Part shown: piece by piece, positions 11,490 to 22,700 of the stretch
Layout of the letters: every line of letters begins with the position of its first letter
How positions within the stretch are numbered: the first letter of the stretch is position 1
Assembly: GCA_025345505.1 (NCBI GenBank)
Contig: JANVCC010000125.1
Span: 1,593,095-1,657,094 of the forward strand
Direction of reading: 5' to 3'
Length of the DNA: 64,000 nucleotides
DNA from: Todiramphus chloris collaris
Lineage: Eukaryota; Chordata; Aves; Coraciiformes; Alcedinidae
Notes under the pieces: model-generated
The model's input: only the letters and a program-made list of their open reading frames with translations
Told to the model about the DNA's origin: nothing
Databases searched by the model: none
Program-made: the position numbers and the translations under genes

Positions 11490-12950
11490 CTTATCCACTT
11501 GCTTGGAACTGAACTATGGTATTCCTCCACTGGTGTGCCAACAATACGACCCAAGCCTCCACACAAGACATGGCAGGATAAGCTGAGGTTGTGAAAGTGT
11601 CAGCTATGCAGCCACCAAAGGAGCACCACCATGGGATGCTTCTAGAGAACCTGGAGACTCAGTGCCATTTTACCCATCCTCGTGGGTCCTCTCCAGGGAG
11701 CCGAGCACACTGACTCTCTGAAGGGGAACGTGGTTTGCACTGTTTTTTTTTTTTTTAAACACTATATTAATTAATTATTGGGCATTCTGAACTGAAAGCA
11801 GAACTTCTTCTCTTGTCCAAAAAAAAAAAAAAAAATTCAAAATAAGACATTTTAATACCTCCAAAATGTTTTCCAATCTCTTTCCATCCCCAAAATCCCA
11901 GGAAGATTCAGTCTCGATGAATTAGCATTTTCCTGGCAACAGCCATTTCATTCAGAGGTCCCAAAACCATTTTGAGAGGTGCCTTTTCCTACACAATGTC
12001 ATGTCTACCAGCCCACGCACGCAGGGAGGTACGGTGTGGGAGCTGGGTAATTTTATCTGTTGCCAGTTAGGAAAGAGAGATTTGAAATTGATGTTTAAAT
12101 GAGAAATGAAATAAAAACTTGCAGGCAGAAGTACAGTATTTCAGCTCGAGAGCTTCTGACGAGTCCTGAAGGACAACTTTCAGCCGTTGCTCATCCTGCA
12201 CGTTCCTCTACCGCTCTGAGAAGGAAAGCAGTTTCAGAAAAGCTCTTGGGGACTCAGGAAAGGACAGACTTGCTGTCATCAAACACCTCCGTAGCAGCCT
12301 AGCAAAAGAAGCGGTCTGTAGTGAAACCCAGCTCCAGAAGGTGTCCTTGTGGAATCACTGCACATTTTAAAGCACTAATTCCCATAGGTTTGGTGCTGCT
12401 TGTTTTGTTTTAATTTGCAGACCCCTCATTTTTATTTTTATTTCTTTTTCCCCAAGGATCCTTGGAACCCGAATGTCAAATTTAGGCCAAATAACAATTT
12501 CTTTTGGACTTTCTGGTTTGGGGTTTTTTCCCTTCTGCAGAGCGTATACCGGGGGCTGCTGCATCAGGTGGGGGCTATGTAGTTGTGAAGTGGGACCTCA
12601 CAGACAGCTCCCCATCCTCGGTCTGCATCACCCAGCACAGGGATCCTCTGTGATCCTCCCCAGCACTACTCACCACGTCCTTCCCTGGGCCAGCTCACTC
12701 CCACTGGCTCCAGCTGAGCACTGGGTGGACAAAGTCAGGCAGCCTCAGAACCCCAGCTGGTCTACGCCTTTGTGTAGTGCTAAAACAAAGATGATGTACC
12801 AAGGAGCCACACAGACACTGGCAACCGAGCAAATCCTACTGCTTTAATGCAATTTTTTGTTTATTTTTCCTAGCACGTCTATTACCTCGGATATTGCTCC
12901 TCTTTTCTGCATCAGCATAGAAGCAGAATATACCATACAAACTGTGTAGT
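11490..12950. other. Non-coding, homopolymer runs
   Basis: Contains a T14 run (11743-11756) and an A18 run (11819-11836); no gene recognised. Confidence 0.5.
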
Positions 12951-12954
12951 CAAT

Positions 12955-13133
12955 ACAGAGCACTGGACCAGGCTGTCCAGAGAGGTTGTGGAGTCTCCTC
13001 TAGAGATTTTCCAACCCCCCCCGGATCTGTTCCTGTGTGACCTGCCCTGGGTGACCCTGCTCTGGCAGGGGGGTTGGACTTGATGACCTTTTGAGATCCC
13101 TTCCAATGCCAAACATTCTATGATTCTATGAAT
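12955..13133 (+). mobile_element. CR1 LINE 3' end
   Basis: Plus-oriented tail with CTGGACCAGGCTGTCCAGAG-type sequence (here CACTGGACCAGGCTGTCCAG), GGATCTGTTCCTGTGTGACC, GGGGGGTTGGACTTGATGAC, and the terminal ATTCTATGATTCTATGA. Confidence 0.9.
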
Positions 13134-13136
13134 AGC

Positions 13137-13602
13137 TAGAATTTCCTAGATTGGAAAAGACCTTTAAGATCCTGTGTGACCTGCTCTAGGCGATCCTGCT
13201 CTGGGGGTTGGAAGAGATGATCTTCCAAGGTTCCTTCCAATCCCCAATATTCTGTGATTCCATGATCATCTAGTCCCATCATTAACCTAACACTGAGAAG
13301 ACCTTGACTAAACCCTATCCCTCAGCACTACGTCTACAGGACTCTTAAATCCCTCCAGGGATGGGGACTCAACTATTTCCCTGGGCAAGCTGTTCCAGTG
13401 CCCGAGAACCCCTCCAGGAAAGAAATTCTTCCTCATATCCAATCTAAACTTCCCTTGGCACAACTTAAGGCCATTTCCTCTTGTTCTGTCACTTGTTACT
13501 TGGGAGAACGGACCAACCCCCACCTGATAAGGTGGTAAGGTCTCCCCTGAGCCTCCTTTTCTCCAAGCTAAACAACCCCAACTCTCTCAGCTGCTCTTTT
13601 AC
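13137..13602 (-). mobile_element. CR1 LINE fragment interrupted by a second CR1
   Basis: The inverted CR1 begins at 13137 (AGAATTTCCTAGATTGGAAA), is interrupted after CCTTTAAGATC at about 13169, and resumes at about 13261 with ATCATCTAGTCCCATCATTA. It continues to about 13602 (CTCAGCTGCTCTTTTAC). Confidence 0.85.
13170..13262 (+). mobile_element. CR1 tail nested in the surrounding CR1
   Basis: Plus-oriented 3' tail (CTGTGTGACCTGCTCTAGGC ... TATTCTGTGATTCCATGA) inserted in the minus-strand CR1 at 13137-13602. GATC occurs at both edges and may be a short target duplication. Confidence 0.8.
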
Positions 13603-16600
13603 TTATTAGGGAAGTTGCCTATTCATTGAGGTTTGGCTTGCACTTCTACATTACCAATGGAGAGGAACAACTGGAAGAGGAGCTAATGTCATCACAGGGA
13701 CTGGAAGTTACCAGCTACCTTTTGCAGGCTGGATTCCTCCCGTCTTTAAGAGAGACTTGAGCCTTACCTGAATGTGGTGAAGGTTTGTGCATGCTTACCT
13801 GGCCTAACCCACGGAGGTACAGCCTTGGGCAGTGGATATTTTAAATGCTGACCTAAAGAAGAAATTGTTTCTGGACAAGGATCACAGGAGAATGAGTTTG
13901 TGCTCGCAGATGGATATCAGGGCACATACTGGGCTGGGACTTTTTATGGGAAGGAACAGTGCTGAAGTCTTCTGCAAGGTTCTGGCTAGCCACATCAAAG
14001 CTTTTCATTAGTGCTTTCTGATAAGATTATAAATATCCTGTATAATTACCTTTAGCTAGAGTGGCCAAAAGCATGAAGTAGCAAGAAGTCCAAATTCATT
14101 ATAAAAATTGTGCAGAATACACATGAAAGGGGAACACAGAGGATGGAAAATAGAGCTAAGGAAGTTAATCCATTTCTTTAAAAAAAGCCAAAAAACTTTT
14201 AATAACTCCAAAACACACCTCACAAAATACACACCACAGCATGGACCCGTTGGCCCTTTGCCACCTTCTACTTCAGAGCAATGGAAACGAGATCCATCAG
14301 CTCAGCAAATACCAAGTGGGGTGAACAAAGGCCCCACTGCCAGGATTTGTTGGCACCGGCACCATTCCCACGCATAGCCCCACATCCGTATGCCACGTTT
14401 AGTCCCAATGTCCCTGCCTGGCACCAGAGCCCGGAGCTTTGTCCTCTTCCCCTCCCCGTTTCCTCCTGGGTCTTTCGGAGGCCTGAGCTGTCTGAACCAT
14501 CCAGGGGGGGTTCTCCTCGCACGCTGAGCCGACCTCATTGTGCTCTGCCCCAGTGAGCACAACTAATAACCGCGGCTCGCCTCCTTTAATTGAGGCTCTG
14601 AATAACCCACAGCAAGCACCAACCCCTCCAACAAAGGCAGAGCCACCCTCTCCTCCGAGCACAGCTGCCACTCACGCAGCTCTACGCTGGGATGGCACAA
14701 AAGCTGGTCTATCTGCACGGAAAGCAGCTATCATACACCAACAAAACCAAAACCCCAAACCAAACCAGCTACGAGCAAACAGCGGCCAGCTTGAATTCCA
14801 GGGAAGTCCCCATGGTGGAGAGCTTGTCTAGCTTTCCGTGACACCACGCCAGCAGCTTGGCTGAATTATTTTGCCCTGCAACAGGGTTTTCTAAGCAGCC
14901 GTGGCAGCTCAGAGGAATGACATACATGCCGGTGATGAAAATTTACTGCAAAGTAGAGGGTGTTTTTTTCAGCTCAGAATACAAAACAGATCAGCTTTCC
15001 TGCAGGCACTGGTAGGAAAAAAAAAAAGACTAATTAGTGCTAAGTGTGGAGATAGGCCAACTCTTCTTGCTTACTTATTCATGAAAGTGAAATTAATCTG
15101 GATTTACATCAGTGTAAACGACCTCAGAACGTAGCTGGGTGTTTTGTGTTGCAAAGACCTGTTTGCTGCTGTTGCTGATAGCAAAGAAACTAAGAGCAGC
15201 ACGGGACACCAGAAATGAAGCACTATCCCTAGTGACCAGGGGCTGCTTCTGAAACAGCAATGTGTCCTGTTACAGCTGCTAGCCCCCAAAACTCAGAGAC
15301 ATTCCTGTGAACGGAGATTAATCGAGGTAAGGATCACACGGAATTCTTGGGGAGCAAAGGAAGGAGTCAGGAAAGGCAGCACGCCTCAAGTTCCCCACAA
15401 GGAGAGGTCAAAGACAGCCTTGGCTTGGTAAAAAGTGAGAAACCCTTATATAGGATACATCGCATTCTTGGCTTTTGCCATGAGGTTACAGAGGTTCTGT
15501 ATTTCACCGGGGTCCTCATCCCAGCAACATCTCAGATTAGGCTTCACGGTTCACTGTATGAAAACCTAAATCCACACAGAACATGACACCATGAAGGATG
15601 TGCATCAGGACTACTTACAGACATGGTATCTGTGCTGCTAAAGGAAAGATGATGACAGAATTCAGGACTAGCTGAGGGAACCCCCAGCTCATGCCCCAAA
15701 TAGTGTAGAGCAGCCCAATGCTTTCACACTCAAACATCCCATCTGCTCTACAATGCTCAACACTTCTATGTTTCTACACCAACCCAACTTGTTCTTTGGC
15801 CAGGAAGGCAAGAAGGCAGAGCCAAACTATTCTCTTCACTCTCATTGACCCAAAACCAGGATCCCACATTCCCACTGCCTGTTAGGGAAAGGTTCCTGGC
15901 CACGGACTGTGCTATTCCCTGAACCACGTCTGGTCATTGCTTAGCATGAGCTCATGAGCACAGAGCGAGCCCATCCCACCAAGTGTCCCATGGGCTATGG
16001 TGGGACAGTGCCAGGGCTCAGGTCTTCTACTGCCAGGGGTGTAGCTTCCAAGGGCCTCTGTTAATACAGCACATCCCCCTGGGTTGCATTTCTCCTTGCT
16101 CCACTGTGCATGCCTGTGTAGAGACAGGCTCTCCATCACCACTTCTCAGCACAGTCATCCACAGAGAAGGATGCCATATTTGCCTCCATCCCAGAGCTCA
16201 CTCTGAGCTATCTAGAACATGTAGGGACGTGGTCAAATTACTCCAACACAAGGACTTAACATATATTTGTCTCCTTTAGGTACCAGTGGTAGCTACTACC
16301 GGTAGCTAAAGCTTCACCAGGACATTGCCTTAAGCTACGAGTGGTAGCTGTCCTGGAAGACAAGAGGTGACACAGGCAGAATGCCTTTCTGATGACAATG
16401 ATTACATCCTACAAAGACACTAGACCCCTACACGGGCACTTCTTTGGGCAGGATATGCTTTTATACAACATATGGTGCTACAGAAAGAGGGCATTTTTCT
16501 CTAGGAAGTAAGACAATGCAGGACTGAATCCTTTCAAAGTTAGTCTTGATCCATCTTGGGTCATTTCTTTCCTAGCCATTCACTAGCCACCGCATCATTA

Positions 16601-18004
16601 GCTTCACAGCAGAACTCTCTGTCTTTATAATGACCAGTCTCAAGGTCAGTTCCTCTTGAATTGTTCCATCACTGCCTCTCTGGGAAGCAGACAAGTCAGG
16701 GGGAGGAAAATGGACCCAGTGCTCCTGGTGGGAAAGTGAGAGCTTGCTCTCTGCAGTCATCAACAGCATGACCGTATGGCCTCTTTCCCTGTTAAGTGTT
16801 AGATATGTGGCGTTGTTTTCTGTGCCCATAACTGACTCGGGATTAGTTACTGAGAAACATCTTGGCAGCCTTCCAGGCCACCACGCAAGAAAACCACTCG
16901 ATTGCCTTACAGACAAACAAAGTCTTCCATTTGTCTCTAATAATCTCCATTAGAGCACAGTTTGCCTTCTAATCAAATGACACATTTTCTGTTTTTAACT
17001 TCATCCCATCTTCTACCCATGCCAGGGCCAAGATGCAAACAACCCTACACATATAGACACTAAATGTCCCTCTCACCAGGCTCTGAAAGTTTGCAGTCTG
17101 AGAAAGACAGGGTCTGGTGGCTCTTCTGGTAGAAGAAAGCATTAAAGGCAAAACAAAGAGCTTTTTTCAGCTTGCTCTGCCAGTTTCACAGACTTTACAG
17201 TTACAGAAAACTATGCCCAGCTTTAAGGTCTCTTGCACAGGCCATCAGACATCTCTTGTCCCATAGATACCTGCTCGTTTGAAAATTAATCTCTCCTTTC
17301 TCAGAAGGAAATGCTGTTAAAGCCAGCAGCTTGAGGCTGAGCTGAAAAAGCCCACATCTCTTACAGTGGCATCAGCCTGCATTTTGAAGAAGCCAGAGGA
17401 ACACACTCTACCATCACCTTTGGCGATCTTGTTCCAGTGATTAATTTATCCTTGGAGTTAGGAAAAACACGTATCTTAGAAGCCCCTAAAGAAGCCACAT
17501 TTAGTTTCCACTTGCTGGAGGGATTCAGACAAGCAGTGGGAGGCTGTAAGCACTATTTTACATAGTGTTTACAGCCTGGTTTGTACCCCAGAAATGATGG
17601 TCTGTAAGTGCAACAAGTTCTAACACAGCTGACAGACCCACTGCTTTCATGTTTCCATCCTTCTCCAAAGGCATGATGGGCACTTGTGGTCATATATCCT
17701 CATATATTATTCCACGAGTGGTTTGGGAATTTTACTCATTAGCAATATTAGTGTTTGACGTGGCATGAGTTTTCTAAGCCTGTGCAAGGACATTTACAAC
17801 CTCAAATAAAAAGGGTAATTTTAACCTAAGGTTCAGATTCGGCCCAAAGCAAACAGTGCTACCCTAAACAGAGTGGCAGTCTTGTTCTAAGGAAAGTATA
17901 TCTTAAACTGCTTCCTTAGACTAGGACAACTAAAAAAAAAACCCACCGTGTCCATCCTTTTAATCAGAACATGTCACTGAGATCATGTTTCTACAAATAT
18001 AATA
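13603..18004. other. Non-coding; strong hairpin at 17541
   Basis: About 4.4 kb without a recognised gene or repeat family. Apart from the hairpin at 17541-17577 there are only scattered short ORFs and A-rich islands (near 14745). Confidence 0.5.
17541..17577. repeat. 16-bp stem, 5-nt loop hairpin
   Basis: AGGCTGTAAGCACTAT (17541-17556) pairs with ATAGTGTTTACAGCCT (17562-17577) across the loop TTTAC. Fifteen of sixteen positions are Watson-Crick and the remaining one is G:T, which would be a G:U pair in plus-strand RNA. Confidence 0.85.
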
Positions 18005-18069
18005 AAGATGACAGGGGGCTTGGACTCAGTGATCTCTAGAGTTCCCTTCCAACCCCTAACATTCTATGA
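18005..18069 (+). mobile_element. CR1 LINE 3' tail
   Basis: AGGGGGCTTGGACTCAGTGA ... CCCTTCCAACCCCTAACATT, then CTATGA. Only the last ~65 bases of a CR1 element. Confidence 0.85.
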
Positions 18070-19285
18070 GAAGCTCCAGAGAGACTATACAGTCCTTTAC
18101 GCAGACATTGAGAACGTAGAGAATGGCAGCATTATCTCTGGGCAGTGAAGTTCTTCTGATGAAGGACCAGGTTCATCCCTGGTCAGAAACAAGTCTGGAA
18201 TCACGAGGCAGATTCCCACATGGTGTAACTACTGAGCAAGAATCGATTTGGACCTGTATATAGAAAACAGAGACACAAGAGTAGACTACAGGCACGCCTC
18301 CTCTCCTGATTTGAGAGCAGAGCTGGACAAGCAATAACTAAGGACAGGACAGTGTTTCAGTGGGTCTGTACTGGAGGCAGTACCAGCCCCACGTCCACAG
18401 TGCCGTGACCCTCTCGACATCTTGCACAAGTTTTCATCACCAAGTGTCTGTCCAGACAAACATAAAGCTGCACGTGTAGAACCAGCTGTTTGCATTAACT
18501 ACTTTATCCATGTAGATAAACTGCTGAATGTAACTGCTTTTGAATGAATGTTGCTGTGGTGTACCTCACCAGAATCACTTCCTGAGCTGGCCCATTTTAG
18601 CTAGGAGTATTGACCTTCAACAGCTGGATTTCACCTCTTTATGCTTCATCTTTGCTGAAAAGAGTGGCCATAGCAGAACCAGTGTACCCAGCAGGGAGGG
18701 TTAAATGCTGCCAAGCAGAATAGTAGAGGACTAAGCTCTGTCTTGTATTTTCCACTGTGAAAGATAACATGAAACACTTGATGTGATCACCCTAGCGCAG
18801 TTCCTCCTCAGCTACACACCCAGAAGTGTAGGGAAAACCCAACTTAGCATCCAGCCTGACATTTCAGATGGGAGGTGACATAAAAAGTTCAGCCTAACAG
18901 CAGGAAAACATCCAGATGCTGTTTTCTCTTCACTGACTTCAGATTGGCCCTACCAATCCGAGAAGAAATCATCCACAATGTGTACAAAAAAAAAACCCCC
19001 AAAAACAACCAACCCCAAACCAACACTGAAAACACAACAGAAAATACAGAAATTGCTATACAATTATATACACACTGTAGCTCCATGTCTACACTCTCCA
19101 CTTTCCCATCCAGAATTATATCATTAAACATCTACTGCTTTCCTGAAAACTCAGTCTGTACAATTCTGAAATTAGGACACTCCACTCACCCCGTGGGAGC
19201 ACAGATCCACCCAGCAAGAATACCATGTTTAGCCACCCCTGTGGTTTCCACTCCCTACATTTTATTTGCATTTACTGAAAGCAAG
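18070..19285. other. No feature recognised
   Basis: Non-coding, with an A-run/CCC-rich patch at 18984-19020. Confidence 0.5.
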
Positions 19286-19287
19286 CA

Positions 19288-19313
19288 TATATATACATTA
19301 AAAATATATATAT
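19288..19313 (+). repeat. (TA)n microsatellite
   Basis: Alternating AT/TA sequence (CATATATATACATTAAAAAT then ATATATATA) next to the CR1 tail at 19318. Confidence 0.8.
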
Positions 19314-19317
19314 AGAA

Positions 19318-19752
19318 TAGAATCATAGAATTGTCAGGGTTGGAAGGGACCTTAAAGAGCATCTGGTTCCAACCCCCCTGCCATGGGCAGGGACCCCTCC
19401 CACTAGAGCAGGTTGCTCACAGCCCCATCCAGCCTGGCCTTAAACACTTCCAAGGATGGGGCTCCCACCACCTCTCTGGGCAACCTGTGCCAGTGTCTCA
19501 CCACCCTCATGGGGAAGAAATTCTTCCTAATGTCCAACCTGAATCGACCTATCTCTAGTTTTAATCCATTCCCTCCAGTCCTGTCACTGCCCCACAGCTT
19601 AAAAAGCCCCTCCCCAGCTTTCTTGTAGCCCCCTTCAGATACTGAAAGGCCACAATAAGGTCTCCCCAGAGCCTTCTTTTCTCCAGGCTGAACAACCCCA
19701 ACTCTCTCAGTCTGTCCTCATAGGAGAGGTGCCCCAGCCCTCTGAGCATTCT
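19318..19752 (-). mobile_element. CR1 LINE 3' end (TGGTTCCAACC subtype)
   Basis: Inverted tail AGAATCATAGAATTGTCAGG, then a ~430-base 3' region reaching the RT C-terminus: the minus strand encodes [20 protein letters not shown], typical of the last part of CR1 pol. Broken upstream. Confidence 0.9.
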
Positions 19753-22700
19753 ATAAAAAGAACAGAGTGCAGAAGAGGAGGCTAATTTCAAGGTAGGACT
19801 GTGGAGGATGCTCGAGTCCACGGTAGATATGGAGTTCCCCATCAGTGACCACCATGAAGGGCCCAACATCCACAATCAGATGATGAGCTAGCACCTTCCA
19901 CTTCATAATTCGATCAATACTTCATCTCCTGCTCAGTTTGAAACCATCCAACCACAGACAGTGGCTCCCTGGGCAAAGCAGATGAAGGGGGTGGAATGCC
20001 CTTGGTGCTGTCAGTCCCATTGTTTTCTGATGACAGTAGGTTACTTGGAAGTGTATGCTATATTGATGTGTGGGCAAGGGAAGAAAAACCATAAACAAGC
20101 TAACCTCCATCAACTTACGGGCATAAATTTATCTCCTTTTCTTGGCATTTCTCCCTCTCATTCCACCACAGCACAGACTAAACGGGTGGAAAACACTTTC
20201 CTTGAAAAGCTGGTTTTCGCCTGTACATTTTGTGGCGAGGGGAAGATGATTATCGAGAAGAAAAAAAGACAAGAACAGTAGATGAAAGGGCCAGCCCCCC
20301 ACAATTACAGCCTCGAGTGCTCCTGCACCACTCCTGAACTGCAACAACAGAACATCATCCTGGCACAACACTGGTGGCATCTGTCAATCAGCAGAAGAAG
20401 AAGTGTGAGCAGAAACACCATCCAGAAACCTACAGAGCCAGGCCAGGTCCATCTTGAGCACTGGACTGTGCTGAGCATGGCAGGAAGATGCACGGATGTC
20501 CCCCTGCCCTCCATGTGAAATACACCCACGTCAAGCCAGGAGTGAGGAAATTTCCTAAGAGCTTCTACATTTGTTGGACATATCTTCCCTGCTAGTAAGA
20601 CAAGACTTATTTTAGGGCTGAAGAGATCGGATCCGACACCAGGATCTCTAAGCCCCAACACGTATCCTTTTTATGCTTGGGTGCACCAAAGATTTCATGG
20701 AACATCTTCCATTTCCCTAAGGAAGGGAACTGCACCGCATGTCAATCAGGTCAACGGAGGGTTTTTTCCTGATGTCTTTTGCTGCCCTGCTGTGTGAGCT
20801 TAAGTAAAACCGCTGGGTTCTCTAGAAATTACTTGGAATTGATGTAAATAGCTGTACAGAGTTGTGGCAAATCAGAGTCTGGTATTTTCTAAGATGCTTG
20901 GTTAATTAAGGAATTATTAACTTGCTACACTAGTAGTCCATGGAAAATAATTAGCAGTGGTGGATATTACTGAGCATAAACACAGACAAGTGAAACTACT
21001 CCATGCTCCAGACGAGAGTCCCAAGATGAAACTTGCTGCTTTAATTATAACCTCAACTAAGACCATTAATGTTAAAAGAACTGAAAAAAAGAAAAGTAAA
21101 CAAATGCAGTAAGATCTGAACAAGGATAAACTTTCTTGTCCCTGAAACACCAAGAGATGGGTCTGGAAATTTCAGCAGGATGTAACACTTTATGACCAAA
21201 GCAGGTACCCATGAAAATCAAAATAAACTGAGACTTTATCACAGGTCCCCTGCTCTAAAACAAATAGCTATCTATATCTATATATAAATATATATATCTA
21301 CCTCCAAAGCCAGAGTACTTGAGAGATATAATCAACTCAAAAATAGCTTGTGAAGCTGAATGTACTAGCAGGGTGTAGTAACTCATCCACTAATTCCATT
21401 TGTTTAGTGGTCCTATGCTGTACTCCTGTGCTGTCAGCTGGTACCCAGGACAGTATTTTTAACTAAATAATTCTATGCAAATGGATTTACAATGAAAAAA
21501 AAAAAACCCAAACAAAAAAAACCAAACCAACAAACAACCCACTAGCATAAACTGTTAATTACAGAGGATAAAAACCCTTGATTCTGAACGAGTCCTAACT
21601 TAAAGACATTCCTGTGCACCATCTTATATTGCCTCACAGTATAGAAAAAGGTGAGCACGTAAGTATTCCAGTAGTGATAAATACATTATAAACATAATAT
21701 TACCCAAGGAAATTAATTCTTCAGGACATTATCACGGCTACCACAGAGTCAAGGAACAGTTTGCCAGATAGGTAAGAAAGACCAACATCAGCTGCTCTGC
21801 TTGCTAATAGCAATAGGAGCAGCCAGTGGAAACGATGCTGAGTTTTTGAAAGCTTTGTAGCTCTGCAGATTTTACACTAGTCCTCCTTAAACAGCTCTGT
21901 TAAAAGTCAACACGCACGACTCAACTCTTCCAGCACAGTGCTCTGACAGCTTGCAGGAACAGTTAGCAGCTACCTCCCTGAATATATTGATTTGTAACTA
22001 ACACAGTAAATTTTTGAAGGTATTTTGCCTTTTTCTCAGGAGATGTTATATACTCAGAGTTCACGTCTCCTGGCCTATGCAGTACAGCTAAGATAACGAT
22101 GACTTCCTTCTGGCTTTGTACTCTGTTACCCTTTTCATCAAAGCAGCAAAACTCTGAACGCACAGGGTCACAAGAGTAAAAGGGGAGACATTTCTCTGAT
22201 TGCTGGACTAGAGGAGGAACGTTATACCCAGTGTTTGTACTCTAAGCTTAAAGACTCTTGGGGCTGGGCATTGCCAAAATATATGGAGAAATACAGAGTC
22301 GGGATTTGAAAAACCCAAAATAAAATGGGATATCCAATGTTCTTAGTCTAGACACCTAAGTGAACTTTCCCAAGTGCCAAGCAGAGCTCTCTTACCTCTT
22401 CTGAAGCAGTACCATAGAGCACTGAGATTGGGTTTCAGGAATCAGACCCAAAAGCTGGTCTGGATCACTTCAGTCCTCCGTAAGCCCTGAGCACATCCCC
22501 TCGCTATCATGGTCCTTATTATGTATGTCATGCTTATAGACAGGAGTCAAAATACTCAAAGCAAGGCTTGCTGTCTTCCATCAGTGACCACTGAACAGTG
22601 TCACCATTAACACAGACATGCCTGCAAATGGTACCCCCAGGGAATTCATCAAAAACTTGAATAAAGAAAGGGTTTTTTTTGTTTTTTTTTTTTTTTTAAT

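Noticed and set aside
11743-11836. T14 and A18 runs facing each other as a transposon with inverted ends
   Set aside because: Homopolymers alone give no evidence for an element; the enclosed 60 bases show no pairing or known motif.
14268-14310. Minus-strand FAELMDLVSIALK as a possible next COL22A1 exon (GFDLMDLFSVKE-like)
   Set aside because: Only a few residues match, the upstream sequence does not, and a stop follows immediately.
16275-16355. Cluster of GTGGTAGCT / AGCTACTACC motifs as a hairpin RNA
   Set aside because: The motifs do not form one long stem; short repeats only.
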